This document shows, piece after piece, positions 50,001 through 57,821 of a stretch of DNA of 64,000 bases. This stretch comes from Pseudomonas sp. Ant30-3. Lineage in GTDB: Bacteria > Pseudomonadota > Gammaproteobacteria > Pseudomonadales > Pseudomonadaceae. The notes below the pieces were generated by a model, which saw only the letters and a list, made by a program, of their open reading frames with translations, was not told where the DNA came from and did no database searches. The number at the start of each line of letters is the position of its first letter. Position 1 is the first letter of the stretch. The DNA is taken from NCBI RefSeq assembly GCF_000690905.1, contig NZ_JMCL01000035.1:27308-91307 (forward strand), written 5' to 3'. Both the position numbers and the translations under genes were made by a program.

Positions 50001-51361
50001 TAATGTTGTTCGTCCAGTTCCGCGTAAGGCGAGGCTTTGCGGAACATCTCCAGCAGTGCCTGCTCGTGCCATTCCTGGCAGCTGACTTCGGCGATGATCT
50101 GTTGCGCAAGCACGTCCAGCGGTGCCTTGGGAATTTGCAGGGTGTCGAGTTCACCGCGACGCACGCAGTCGAGCAGCGCGGTGCATTCGATCAAATCGTC
50201 GCGGGTGGTGGCGAACAACCGGCCTTTGGGTGTGCCGCCAACGTGGTGCCCGGAGCGGCCGACCCGCTGCAGAAACGCGGCAATCGAACGTGGCGAGGAA
50301 ATCTGGCAGACCAGATCCACGTCACCAATGTCGATGCCCAGTTCCAGCGAAGCGGTGGCGATCAGCACTTGCAGTTCGCCGCGCTTGAGCCGTTGTTCGG
50401 CGTCCAGACGAAATTCCTTGGCCAGGCTGCCATGGTGCGCGGCGACAGCTTCCTTGCCGAGGCGATCGCTGAGGTGGCGGCTGAGGCGTTCGGCCAGACG
50501 CCTTGTGTTGACGAAAATCAGCGTGGTGCGGTGTTCGCGGGCGAGGGCGGCGAGGCGGTCGTAAACCAGTTGCCAGACATCGTTGGACATCACTGCGGTC
50601 AGCGGCACGGGCGGCACTTCAATCCCCAGATCGCGAGGGCGCGCATGGCCGATGTCGATGATTTCGCACGGGCGGTCGCGGCCTGCCAGGAAGCGCGAAA
50701 CCGCTTCGATCGGTTTCTGTGTCGCCGACAGGCCGATGCGCATCAATGGCTGTGCGCACAGCGCCTGCAAGCGCTCAAGGCTCAGCGCCAGGTGGCTGCC
50801 GCGCTTGCTGGCGGCGATCGCGTGGATTTCGTCGACGATCACCGTGCGCGTGGATTGGAGCATTTTTCGGCCGGAGTCGGAGCCGAGCAGCACGTAGAGC
50901 GATTCTGGCGTGGTCACCAGAATGTGCGGCGGCGTGCGCCGCATCGCCGTGCGTTCTTTCTGCGGCGTGTCGCCGGTGCGCACGGCGGTGTTGATCTCCA
51001 AGGGTGGCAGGCCCATCGCGCGCAGTTGTTCAGTAATCCCGGCCAGCGGGTTTTGCAGGTTGATCTGGATGTCGTTGGACAGCGCCTTGAGCGGTGAAAC
51101 GTAGACCACAAGTGTTTCGTCGGGCAGCCCGGCGTCGGTTTCAAGGCCGCGATGGACCAGGTCGTCAATCACAGCGAGAAACGCGGTGAGGGTTTTGCCG
51201 GAACCGGTTGGCGCAGCGATCAACGTCGAGCGATGCTCGCGAATCAACGGCCACGCCCGGGCCTGAGCGGCGGTGACCGCCGGGAACGTACTGTTGAACC
51301 AGGCGCTGACGGCGGGGTGAAAACCGCTGAGGGCAGCGTCCGAGGGAATGGGCAGATTCAT
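47045..51361 (-). CDS. lhr: Lhr-type DEAD/DEAH helicase
   Basis: A 1438-residue helicase of the long Lhr class. Motif I is APTGSGKT (Lys56), motif II is VIVDEIHAIA, and motif VI lies in QRVGRSGHHVGG. The Lhr core with winged-helix and beta-barrel domains is followed by a long C-terminal extension. Lhr unwinds RNA:DNA and branched DNA and is linked to DNA repair. Length is near that of E. coli Lhr (about 1500). Confidence 0.93.
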   Translation of the reverse strand: MNLPIPSDAALSGFHPAVSAWFNSTFPAVTAAQARAWPLIREHRSTLIAAPTGSGKTLTAFLAVIDDLVHRGLETDAGLPDETLVVYVSPLKALSNDIQINLQNPLAGITEQLRAMGLPPLEINTAVRTGDTPQKERTAMRRTPPHILVTTPESLYVLLGSDSGRKMLQSTRTVIVDEIHAIAASKRGSHLALSLERLQALCAQPLMRIGLSATQKPIEAVSRFLAGRDRPCEIIDIGHARPRDLGIEVPPVPLTAVMSNDVWQLVYDRLAALAREHRTTLIFVNTRRLAERLSRHLSDRLGKEAVAAHHGSLAKEFRLDAEQRLKRGELQVLIATASLELGIDIGDVDLVCQISSPRSIAAFLQRVGRSGHHVGGTPKGRLFATTRDDLIECTALLDCVRRGELDTLQIPKAPLDVLAQQIIAEVSCQEWHEQALLEMFRKASPYAELDEQHYQALLHMLAEGYNGRQGIRSAFLHRDAVTRTLRGRRGSKLTAVTSGGTIPDNADYSVLLEPQGLSIGSVNEDFAVESIAGDIFQLGNTSYRILRVESGKVRVEDAHGQPPTIPFWLGEAPGRSAELSSAVARLQAQLDDLLSATPGDLQPALDWLTDTLGLNLASAEQLVDYLARARLTLGALPSQDTLLMERFFDESGGTQLVIHTPFGSRINRAWGLALRKRFCRTFNFELQAAASEDAIILSLSTSHSFDLDEVWRYLPSNSAEHVLIQAVLDAPLFGVRWRWNAGVALALPRYTGGRKVAPQIQRMKSEDLIASVFPDQIACVENLAGEREIPQHPLVEQTLDDCLHEAMDCEGWLTLLRRMESGEVRLISRDLPAPSPLAAEILSARPYTFLDDAPLEERRTQAVLNRRWTDPQSTDDLGALDAGAIQAVREEAWPTPTRVDEMHEALMSLACISDAEASANPEWPQWLKALADSGRACRLQINAEQSLWVALERLTCLRAIYPQAGLFPPLQALPGFDEAWEPDEAVLEVIRARLSAFGPMPLNAIAQPLDLPIAQVTQALACLESEGYVLRGQFSPDAREEEWCERHLLARIHRYTVKSLRREIEPVALQDFMRFLFDWQHLSAANQGQGAAVLPAIVAQFEGFPAAASAWDSDILPARIKGYSSTWLDDLCRSGKLVWTRLTARNKGAGTALRSTPILLLPRNQVGLWSSLTEQTPVDELSAKTQKVYEALSQHGALFFDELVHEAHLLRAELEIALQELVGAGLVNADSFAGLRALITPASKRQARGSRRGRGAFIGGMDDAGRWALLRRGPAAPIVETKRPAPTPSDTLEHIAMTLLRRYGVVFWRLLDREAEWLPSWRELLRTFHRLEARGEIRGGRFVSGLAGEQFALPEAIPLLREVRRRAHDGSLIAVCGVDPLNLAGILLPGVKVPALASNRLVYRDGLPVAAVIAGKQVVWLETDQALATELHRKLTGY

Positions 51362-51410
51362 GGGTAATTTATGCGGGCAGACACCTCAAGTTGCAAGCAT
51401 CCCTGAACCT

Positions 51411-51626
51411 TGTAGCAGCTGCCGAAGGCTGCGTCCGAACGTGCCGAGCCAGACGCAGGCTGCGCCAGCTGCTACAGAGACCGTGGCATGCATGAAGCTT
51501 GTAGCAGCTGCCGAAGGCTGCGTCCGGCTGCGAAGCAGTCGTTCCAGGGTGATCTTATTGCTCAGGCCGGTGCGTGCCTCTTGGCGACCGCAACGCACCC
51601 GGACGCAGCCTTCGGCAGCTGCTACA
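51411..51626. repeat. Second family of palindromic repeats
   Basis: GTAGCAGCTGCCGAAGGCTG appears at 51412 and 51501, and its inverted form at 51600-51626. A decayed inverted copy lies near 51451-51477. They occupy most of the 400-nt gap between lhr and the RmlD-like gene. The family differs from the GCGAGC-type REPs found elsewhere in the window. Confidence 0.85.
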
Positions 51627-51762
51627 GGGGTTGGCGTACTTTGTAAGTGACGGTTGCGCTCTAAACCCGCAAAATGCAACGATTCCGGCAACTATCGATA
51701 ACATCGCCCGCGGGCGCTGTCGATAAAGCCATCGTTCCAATCAGACTGGGCCTGCTGACTCT

Positions 51763-52647
51763 ATGCGAATGCGCCTTATGTTACTGGGTGGCGGGAATGC
51801 CCTTGGGCAGGCGCTGATTCGCCTCGGTGCGGAGGAAGACATCGGCTTCCTCGCCCCCCGCCCGCCGCAAGACGGCTGGGATGCCGCGAGCCTCACACAA
51901 TTGCTCGACGACACCCGCCCGGACGCGCTGATCAACCTCGCCTACTACTTCGACTGGTTCCAGGCCGAAGCGGTCAGCGAACAGCGTCTGTCCGGGCAGG
52001 AGCGTGCTGTCGAGCGTCTGGCCGAACTGTGCCAGCATCACAATATCGTTCTGCTGCAACCGTCGAGCTATCGCGTGTTCGACGGTTCGCGCGCGACCGC
52101 CTACAGCGAAAAAGATGAACCGGTGCCGCTGGGGCAACGTGGTCAGGCCTTGTGGCGGATCGAACAAAGTGTGCGTGCGACGTGCCCGCAGCATGTGCTG
52201 CTGCGTTTCGGCTGGCTACTCGATGACAGCCCCGACGGCACCCTCGGACGCTTTCTCGCCCGCGCCGAAAACCCTGCAGAATTGCTCATGGCCGATGACC
52301 GTCGTGGCAATCCGACGCCGGTGGACGATGCGGCGCGGGTGATCATTTCGGTGCTCAAGCAACTCGATTGCGCGGCGCCGCTGTGGGGTACTTACCACTA
52401 CGCCGGGCACGAGGCGACCACGCCGTTGGCGCTCGGTCAGGCGATTATCACCGAAGCCCGCGCGCTGCATCCGCTGGCCATCGAAGCGCCGACCGCGCAA
52501 GCCCACGCCGCGCGCCCGGACGCTGCCGAAGAACCGCAGCACGCGGTGCTGGCCTGCAAGAAAATTCTGCATACCTTCGGGATCAAACCCCGCGCCTGGC
52601 GGGCGGCGCTACCGGGCTTGCTGGACCGCTTCTATCGCCACGGCTGA
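51763..52647 (+). CDS. RmlD-like NAD(P)-binding protein
   Basis: A 294-residue SDR-type protein of the dTDP-4-dehydrorhamnose reductase family. The Rossmann loop LGGGNALGQAL is near residues 8-18, DALINLAYYFDW and LQPSSYRVFDGS follow, and the C-terminal part is RmlD-like. The usual YxxxK catalytic pair is not seen; the region reads LGQRGQALWRIEQ. It may bind a nucleotide without the classic reductase activity. No sugar-nucleotide genes adjoin. Confidence 0.75.
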   Translation: MRMRLMLLGGGNALGQALIRLGAEEDIGFLAPRPPQDGWDAASLTQLLDDTRPDALINLAYYFDWFQAEAVSEQRLSGQERAVERLAELCQHHNIVLLQPSSYRVFDGSRATAYSEKDEPVPLGQRGQALWRIEQSVRATCPQHVLLRFGWLLDDSPDGTLGRFLARAENPAELLMADDRRGNPTPVDDAARVIISVLKQLDCAAPLWGTYHYAGHEATTPLALGQAIITEARALHPLAIEAPTAQAHAARPDAAEEPQHAVLACKKILHTFGIKPRAWRAALPGLLDRFYRHG

Positions 52648-52686
52648 CGACTTGGGCATCCGGGTTAACGCATCATCGTTCACGAC

Positions 52687-53010
52687 CATCGCGAGCAGGC
52701 TCGCTCCCACAGAAAACGCAATCACCTGTGGGAGTGAGCCTGCTCGCGAAAAAACCAGAGACACAGCTGGGCATCCGGTTTGGCGAGTCATCGTTCACGA
52801 CCATCGCGAGCAGGCTCGGCCCCACAGAAAGCGCAATCATCTGTGGGAGCGAGCCTGCTCGCGAAAAAAAACCGGAGGCGCCGCTGGGCTTCCGGTTTAA
52901 GTGTCGTCGTTCACCACCATCGCGAGCAGGCTCGGCCCCACAGAAAGCGCAATCATCTGTGGGAGCGAGCCTGCTCGCGAAAAAAAACCGGAGGCGCCGC
53001 TGGGCTTCCG
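52687..53010. repeat. Array of three BIME units
   Basis: Three tandem units begin at 52687, 52802 and 52918 (periods 115 and 116 nt). Each has a GCGAGCAGGCTCG REP, a short loop and its inverted partner CGAGCCTGCTCGCGAA, followed by a linker. Units 2 and 3 are almost identical, including the linker, so the last duplication is recent. The array fills the gap between the RmlD-like gene and oprG. Confidence 0.93.
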
Positions 53011-53047
53011 GTTTAAGTGTCGTCGTTCACGCCTGTTTGCAAATGGG

Positions 53048-53746
53048 TTAGAACTTGTAGCCCAGACCCACCATGTAGATGAACGGGTCCACATCCACGT
53101 TAACCTTGGCGCGAGTGCCCGGGGCCACTGCGTTATTTTCCACGGTGGCTTGGGTGTCGATGTCGATGTAGCGCACCTGGGCGTTGAGCATGATCTTGTC
53201 GGTGATCATGTAGTCAGCGCCGACCTGGAACGCCATGCCCCATGAGTTTTTTGCCTTGAAATTGCTGAAGCCATTGGCCTGCGCCTGACTGCCGACATGT
53301 TCGTCGTAGATCCAGGTGTAGTTGATGCCGGCGCCGACGTAAGGCTGGAACGCGGATTTGCCGTCCAAGGGGTAGTAAACAACGCTCAAGGTTGGTGGCA
53401 GGTGTTTCAGCGTGCCGAGTTTGCCATTGGCTGCGCCCAGAGCGGTGCCCTTAAGCTTCACGTCGTGCTCGAACGGCGAGGCAGCGAGCAGCTCGATCCC
53501 CCAGTGGCTGCTGAACATGTACGCGAAGTTCAGGCCCAGTTGTGTGTCGCTGCTCATGGTTGCCTTGCCGCCCAGGTCCGCGCCTTTCAGCGGGCCCTGA
53601 TCGACCTTGACACTGGAACTGTCGGCTTTCGGATTGACGGTGATTGCACCGGCGCGAACGAGGATGTCACCCGCCTCGTGGGCGTAGGCGAGCGGGGCTG
53701 CGAGCGCGAGGGAAATCAGCGAGGCGCCGAGCAAGGACTTGTTCAT
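53048..53746 (-). CDS. oprG: Outer membrane protein OprG (OmpW family)
   Basis: A 232-residue protein from ATG 53746. A signal peptide (NKSLLGASLISLALAAPLAY) is followed by HEAGDILVRAGAITVNP, eight-stranded OmpW-type barrel strands and a C-terminal YMVGLGYKF ending in Phe, the BAM signal. OmpW proteins form narrow channels for small hydrophobic molecules; in P. aeruginosa oprG lies next to the Zur-regulated PA4063-PA4066 genes, as here. An Anr-like site is upstream. Confidence 0.9.
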   Translation of the reverse strand: MNKSLLGASLISLALAAPLAYAHEAGDILVRAGAITVNPKADSSSVKVDQGPLKGADLGGKATMSSDTQLGLNFAYMFSSHWGIELLAASPFEHDVKLKGTALGAANGKLGTLKHLPPTLSVVYYPLDGKSAFQPYVGAGINYTWIYDEHVGSQAQANGFSNFKAKNSWGMAFQVGADYMITDKIMLNAQVRYIDIDTQATVENNAVAPGTRAKVNVDVDPFIYMVGLGYKF

Positions 53747-53810
53747 GGGGGCTCCAAAGGGCATAAAAGAATTCGATGTCCAATGGTAAGGCACCTAAGT
53801 ATTCGGTCTT

Positions 53811-53824
53811 TTGACTCAGCTCAA
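53811..53824 (-). promoter_or_regulatory. Candidate Anr/FNR box for oprG
   Basis: On the minus strand the site reads TTGAGCTGAGTCAA, matching TTGAT-N4-ATCAA with one change in each half. It lies 64-77 nt before the oprG start. OprG is known to be raised by Anr at low oxygen in P. aeruginosa, which fits. Confidence 0.6.
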
Positions 53825-53870
53825 TGAAACCGTGATGGTCCATTTTTCTGTGGTGCGGCTCATTGCCTAT

Positions 53871-54056
53871 TTGCGAGCAAGCCCGCTCCCACAGTTGATT
53901 CGCATTCCCCCTGTGGGAGCAAGCCAGCTCCGGGCGGCGTTCCGACGATAGCTATCTTCCATCCGAAGAAAAACAACTGGTTTTACTCCGGTAGTTCATC
54001 CCACAGATCTCCGACAGTTGATCACTTTTCCCTGTGGGAGCGGGCTTGCTCGCGAT
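53871..54056. repeat. REP elements between oprG and the DUF3299 gene
   Basis: A TGCGAGCAAGCCCGCTCCC unit near 53871 and an inverted decayed partner ending near 53932 are followed by a third REP at 54032-54056 (GGGAGCGGGCTTGCTCGCGA). They take up much of the 342-nt gap before the DUF3299 stop. Confidence 0.8.
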
Positions 54057-54088
54057 AGCTATTTTCAAGCGACGAAAAACCACCGGTT

Positions 54089-54610
54089 TCACTCCGGCAA
54101 TTCATACGCATAAATCTTGTCCGCCGCCATCTGATACCCGGCATCTGCGAGTTCGCTGGTCGACGGCTTGACCTGCATCGCGCCTTCGATCCAGTAGGGT
54201 TGATACAGCTCGTCAAGCTTCACCCCGACTTCGCTTTTTACGTGCACGATCTGATTGGACGGCGGTGGCGGCACGTGGATGCAGGCGCCGAAATACGGGA
54301 CCAACAGGAACTCTGTGGTGCGGCCTTCCTCGCTCACTTCCAGCGGCACGATATAGCCCGGCAGACGAATGTTCTGGCCGTCGAGCGCCTTCACCACCGG
54401 TGCATTCGGCATGTCCTGCTTGGCGGCGGGGGCGGCTTCGGCGGCCAGCGCGTCGCTCATTTGCGACATGTCATGCAGCGGCGTCATGTTCGGTACTTCC
54501 GGCATGGCGTCTGGCGGGATCATTTCCGACCAGGTCAGCTCTTTCGGCTCGGCCGCCCACAGGGGCAGGGCGACCAGCATCAACAGCGCAAGTACAGCGC
54601 GGGGCATCAT
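54089..54610 (-). CDS. DUF3299 family exported protein (zinc operon)
   Basis: A 173-residue protein from ATG 54610, with GAGGA 5 nt upstream. A signal peptide (PRAVLALLMLVALPLWAA) is followed by a DUF3299 domain with LPGYIVPLEVS and FGACIHVPPPPSNQIVHVKS, where Cys and His could bind metal. It follows the permease gene, overlapping its region. It is the last gene of the ABC operon and matches the fourth member of the Zur-controlled set (PA4063-PA4066 type). Periplasmic metal handling is inferred. Confidence 0.85.
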   Translation of the reverse strand: MMPRAVLALLMLVALPLWAAEPKELTWSEMIPPDAMPEVPNMTPLHDMSQMSDALAAEAAPAAKQDMPNAPVVKALDGQNIRLPGYIVPLEVSEEGRTTEFLLVPYFGACIHVPPPPSNQIVHVKSEVGVKLDELYQPYWIEGAMQVKPSTSELADAGYQMAADKIYAYELPE

Positions 54611-54618
54611 TAACGTCC

Positions 54619-55884
54619 TCATAGTCGGATCGAAAGGCCATCGGCCAGGGATTGGCGATACGCGCGCCACGCCGGCACGCTGCCCATCAGCAGCGCGGCG
54701 ACAAGGATGCCACCGAGTAGCGTCCATTCATATTCGCTTGGCCAGGCCAGCGGCAGATACAGGCCGTAATTGGCCTGCACGTAACCCTGCGCGAGGGCGA
54801 TGCCCGCGTAAAGCAGGGCAACGCCTGCGATCACGCCGGACAGCGCCAACGCAAATGCCTCAAGCACCAGCAACGTTGCGATATGCCACGGCCGTGCGCC
54901 TACCGAACGCAGAATCGCCATCTCGCGCCGTCGTTCATTGAGGCTGGTGAGAATCGCCGTCAACATGCCGATCAACCCGGTCAGCACGACGAACAGCGAG
55001 ACCACGAACAGCGCTTTTTCGGCCGTGCTCATCAGGCTCCACAATTCCTGCAGCGCCACGCCAGGCAGGATCGCCAGCATCGGTTCGCCACGAAACTCGT
55101 TGATCTCGCGTTGCAGCGCGAAGGTCGAAATCTTGCTGTTGAGGCCGAGCATGAACGCGGTGATTGCCTGCGGCGTCAGGTCCATGTTGCGCGCCTGATC
55201 GGCGCTGATACGACCGGTTCCGCGCGCGGGCACACCGTTATGCCAATCGACGTGAATCGCTTCCATGCCGCCGAGGCTGATGTGCAGCGTGCGATCCACC
55301 GGTGTGCCGGTGCGCTTGAGAATGCCGACCACGATGAACGGTTTATCGTCGTGTTTGACCAGGCTGATCACCGCCACGCCATGGGCCAGCACCAGCTTGT
55401 CGCCGAGTTTGTAGTGCAGCGCTTCGGCGACTTCGGCACCGAGCACCACTTCGAACGGGTCGCTGGCGAAGGCGCGACCGTCGGCCAGGGCCAGGTGTTG
55501 CTGGCGCCCATACTGGTAATGCTCGAAGTAGGCTTCGGTGGTGCCCATCACTCGATAACCGCGATGGGAATCGCCGAGGGACATCGGGATCGCCCACTTC
55601 ACTTTCGGGTTGTTGGCGAAGTGGTCGAAGCTGTCCCAGCGGATGTTATTGGTAGCGTTGCCGATGCGGAACACCGAATACAACAGCAGGTTGACCGAGC
55701 CGGAGCGCGCGCCGACGATCAGGTCGGTGCCGCTGATGGTGCTGGCGAAACTGGCCTTGGCTTCGGTGCGCACTCGCTCCACCGCCAGCAGCAGGCAGAC
55801 CGACAGGGCGATGGCGAACGCGGTGAGGATCGCGGTAAAGCGGCGGTTAGCCAGGCTGGCCATGGCTAGACGAAACAAATACAT
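54619..55884 (-). CDS. ABC transporter permease, FtsX/MacB-like
   Basis: A 421-residue permease from ATG 55884. There is one N-terminal helix (RFTAILTAFAIALSVCLLLA), a large periplasmic domain, then three C-terminal helices with GLIGMLTAILTSLNERRREM in the FtsX-like core. The start lies 1 nt past the ATPase stop. Zinc-linked genes on both sides suggest a role in zinc uptake or metal protein handling, not classic import, because MacB-like proteins usually work mechanically. Confidence 0.88.
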   Translation of the reverse strand: MYLFRLAMASLANRRFTAILTAFAIALSVCLLLAVERVRTEAKASFASTISGTDLIVGARSGSVNLLLYSVFRIGNATNNIRWDSFDHFANNPKVKWAIPMSLGDSHRGYRVMGTTEAYFEHYQYGRQQHLALADGRAFASDPFEVVLGAEVAEALHYKLGDKLVLAHGVAVISLVKHDDKPFIVVGILKRTGTPVDRTLHISLGGMEAIHVDWHNGVPARGTGRISADQARNMDLTPQAITAFMLGLNSKISTFALQREINEFRGEPMLAILPGVALQELWSLMSTAEKALFVVSLFVVLTGLIGMLTAILTSLNERRREMAILRSVGARPWHIATLLVLEAFALALSGVIAGVALLYAGIALAQGYVQANYGLYLPLAWPSEYEWTLLGGILVAALLMGSVPAWRAYRQSLADGLSIRL

Positions 55885-55885
55885 C

Positions 55886-56596
55886 TCAGACCTCGGACGG
55901 GGTGGCGGCGCGATTGAGCTGCGCCAGCGACAGGTTGCGATCGAACAGCGGCGCGAGGCTCTGGTCATGACTGACGAACAACAGGCTCGAACCCGCCTCG
56001 CGGCATTCGGCGAACAGCAGGCGAATGAAGTTTTCGCGGGCGTCGTAGTCGAGGGCCGAGGTGGGTTCGTCGGCGATTACCAATTCCGGCTGACCGATCA
56101 ATGCACGCGCGGCGGCGACCCGTTGCTGCTGGCCGATGGAAAGCGAGTCGGCGCGGCGGCCGAGCAGGTTTTGATCTTTCAGCCCGAGGTGGGCGAGCAG
56201 GGTGGCGGCGGCCTGATCGACACTGCCGTGACGCTGGATCGCCCGCTCGGCCCGCAGCCTGGAAAAGTGGCAAGGCAACTCGACGTTTTCGCGCACCGAG
56301 AGAAACGGCAGCAGGTTGAACTGCTGGAAAATGTAGCCGGTGTGATCGACGCGAAATCGATCGCGCGCACTGGCATTGAGTTCGGTCAGTTCCTGGCCGA
56401 GCAAGCGAATGCTGCCGCGATCGGGCTTCTGCACGCCGCCGAGCAAACCGAGCAGGGTGGTCTTGCCGCTGCCGCTGGGGCCTTTGAGGAACAGGGTCTC
56501 GCCGGGCTCAAGGCGAAACGCCGGGATGTCCAGCAGAGGCGGGTGACCGGGCCAGCTGAAGCTCAGGTCGGACAGTTCGATGAGTGCTTGGGTCAT
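55886..56596 (-). CDS. ABC transporter ATP-binding protein, LolD/MacB-like
   Basis: A 236-residue ATPase with Walker A GPSGSGKTTLL, Q-loop YIFQQFNLLPF, a signature DSLSIGQQQRV (LSIGQ in place of LSGGQ), Walker B LVIADEPTSALD and the switch His in FVSHDQ. It pairs with the downstream permease. The ZrgA-like gene lies upstream, past a REP pair. Confidence 0.92.
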   Translation of the reverse strand: MTQALIELSDLSFSWPGHPPLLDIPAFRLEPGETLFLKGPSGSGKTTLLGLLGGVQKPDRGSIRLLGQELTELNASARDRFRVDHTGYIFQQFNLLPFLSVRENVELPCHFSRLRAERAIQRHGSVDQAAATLLAHLGLKDQNLLGRRADSLSIGQQQRVAAARALIGQPELVIADEPTSALDYDARENFIRLLFAECREAGSSLLFVSHDQSLAPLFDRNLSLAQLNRAATPSEV

Positions 56597-56651
56597 GGCG
56601 CCGGTTTCATTGGGTTGGATACGGTCTCGATTTCAAACTCATACATTCCAC

Positions 56652-56743
56652 CTGTGGGAGCGAGCCTGCTCGCGATGGCGGCGTGTCAGTCAACAAACAT
56701 TTTGAATGTCCGGACCTCATCGCGAGCAGGCTCACTCCCACAG
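56652..56743. repeat. REP pair (BIME)
   Basis: CTGTGGGAGCGAGCCTGCTC (from 56652) is inverted as GCGAGCAGGCTCACTCCCAC (from 56721). The pair lies between the ZrgA-like gene and the ATPase gene and may set different mRNA levels within the zinc operon. Confidence 0.9.
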
Positions 56744-56757
56744 GGTTTTTGGTGTGA

Positions 56758-57342
56758 TCAGAATTTCAGGGCAGCAGCCTTGGCCGTCACTTCAACGCCT
56801 TGCTGGCCGCTCGGGCTGATCAGTTGTACCTGAATTTTCTGGGTCGCCGGGAACGTAGTGAAAATGTTCGCCAGTTCCAGGGTTTTCAGTGCGCCAGGTG
56901 CCGCACATTTGAACTGGTAGTGCGCATGAATTTCGCTGTGTTCGTGATGATGCTCGTCCTTGGCGTCTTCGTCGTGATCATCATGGGCATCGGCTTTATC
57001 ACCGAACAATGGACTCTCCAGTGCCTGGGTCGCAACCACGCACCCGGCGGCTTTTGGCAGATTGAACAGGTTCAGTGGCTTCTCCAGCTGCGCCCTAACG
57101 GCAGCCACCTTGGCCTTGTCGGCGTCGGTGGTAGCGGCATGTTCGAAGCCGACCAGGTTCATCGCCGGGCTTTCCAGCTCCAGTTCCAGGGTCTGGCCAT
57201 CCAGCGCCGCATTCAAACGACCTACGCCGTGTTCGTGGGCGGCGAGGCTGCCGTGTTCATGATCGTGGTCATGTTCTTCAGCGGCGTGAGCAACGGCCAG
57301 CGGCAACAGGGCGAACGGCAAAGCGAGCATTAGACGGCGCAT
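56758..57342 (-). CDS. zrgA: ZrgA-like zinc-binding protein (DUF2796)
   Basis: A 194-residue exported protein. A signal peptide (RRLMLALPFALLPLAVAHA) is followed at once by a His/Asp/Glu-rich metal trap (EEHDHDHEHGSLAAHEHG) and a second one (DAHDDHDEDAKDEHHHEHSE). The DUF2796 fold carries Cys pairs that may also bind metal. Vibrio ZrgA works with an ABC transporter in zinc uptake. It heads the operon, and a Zur-like box lies 38 nt upstream. Confidence 0.9.
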   Translation of the reverse strand: MRRLMLALPFALLPLAVAHAAEEHDHDHEHGSLAAHEHGVGRLNAALDGQTLELELESPAMNLVGFEHAATTDADKAKVAAVRAQLEKPLNLFNLPKAAGCVVATQALESPLFGDKADAHDDHDEDAKDEHHHEHSEIHAHYQFKCAAPGALKTLELANIFTTFPATQKIQVQLISPSGQQGVEVTAKAAALKF

Positions 57343-57379
57343 GGCAAGTCTCCGGGAAGTGAGGTGAAAAAATTGTTAT

Positions 57380-57392
57380 GTAATCTTATAAC
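57380..57392. promoter_or_regulatory. Candidate Zur box
   Basis: GTAATCTTATAAC matches GTTATAWTATAAC at most positions. It sits in a wider GTTAT-N8-ATAAC palindrome (57375-57392) flanked by A-rich and GAAA ends. It is 38-50 nt before the ZrgA-like start. Zinc-loaded Zur would repress the operon. Confidence 0.6.
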
Positions 57393-57476
57393 GAAAGCGC
57401 AAGAGTTTGACCGTCTGCTTGGCGTTGCACAAGTCCCGTGGGAGCATGCAGGTCAGAAATGTGCGGGAGCAGACTC

Positions 57477-57821
57477 ATGTTGCGGATACGCGGAAGCATC
57501 GGCGAGTGGCCGGTGGATTTGACCCTGGAGATGGACGATGACGACTGGGCAAGGCTCGGCGCGCAGTTGCAGGTGGCCAAACCTGAAACCGGTGTGACGC
57601 CCGCCAAGCCGATGAATCAGGACGATTCGCAGTGGCAGATCGCCAAGGATTTACTGCGCAAGGCCGGGCATCTGAGTGGTCCGGAGTTGCTTGAGCAGCT
57701 GGAAGGATTGACCGGCAGTCCAGGCTCCGGGAAGCGCCTGCTAGTGCGCTTGCGCCATTGTGCGGAAGTGAAAGTGACGAGCGGCGGGGATACGCCGCTT
57801 TACAGCTGGATTGCGCAATAA
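57477..57821 (+). CDS. Hypothetical protein
   Basis: A 114-residue protein from ATG 57477, with GGGAG 8 nt upstream. It begins with a small beta region (MLRIRGSIGEWPVDLTLEMD), then a Pro-rich linker and a helical part that could be winged (AKDLLRKAGHLSGPELLEQL). No known function. Its last codons are part of the tandem duplication at 57785. It is divergent from the ZrgA-like gene. Confidence 0.75.
   Translation: MLRIRGSIGEWPVDLTLEMDDDDWARLGAQLQVAKPETGVTPAKPMNQDDSQWQIAKDLLRKAGHLSGPELLEQLEGLTGSPGSGKRLLVRLRHCAEVKVTSGGDTPLYSWIAQ

Noticed and set aside
49817..51097. 426-residue open frame antisense to lhr
   Set aside because: Shadow frame of a GC-rich helicase gene; composition is Arg/Gln/Ala-biased and no motif is seen.
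52687..53010. CRISPR array
   Set aside because: The repeats are palindromic REP pairs with near-identical linkers, not short direct repeats with unique spacers, and no cas genes are present.
52368..53051. 227-residue frame running through the BIME array
   Set aside because: It is mostly translated REP repeat and overlaps the RmlD-like gene.
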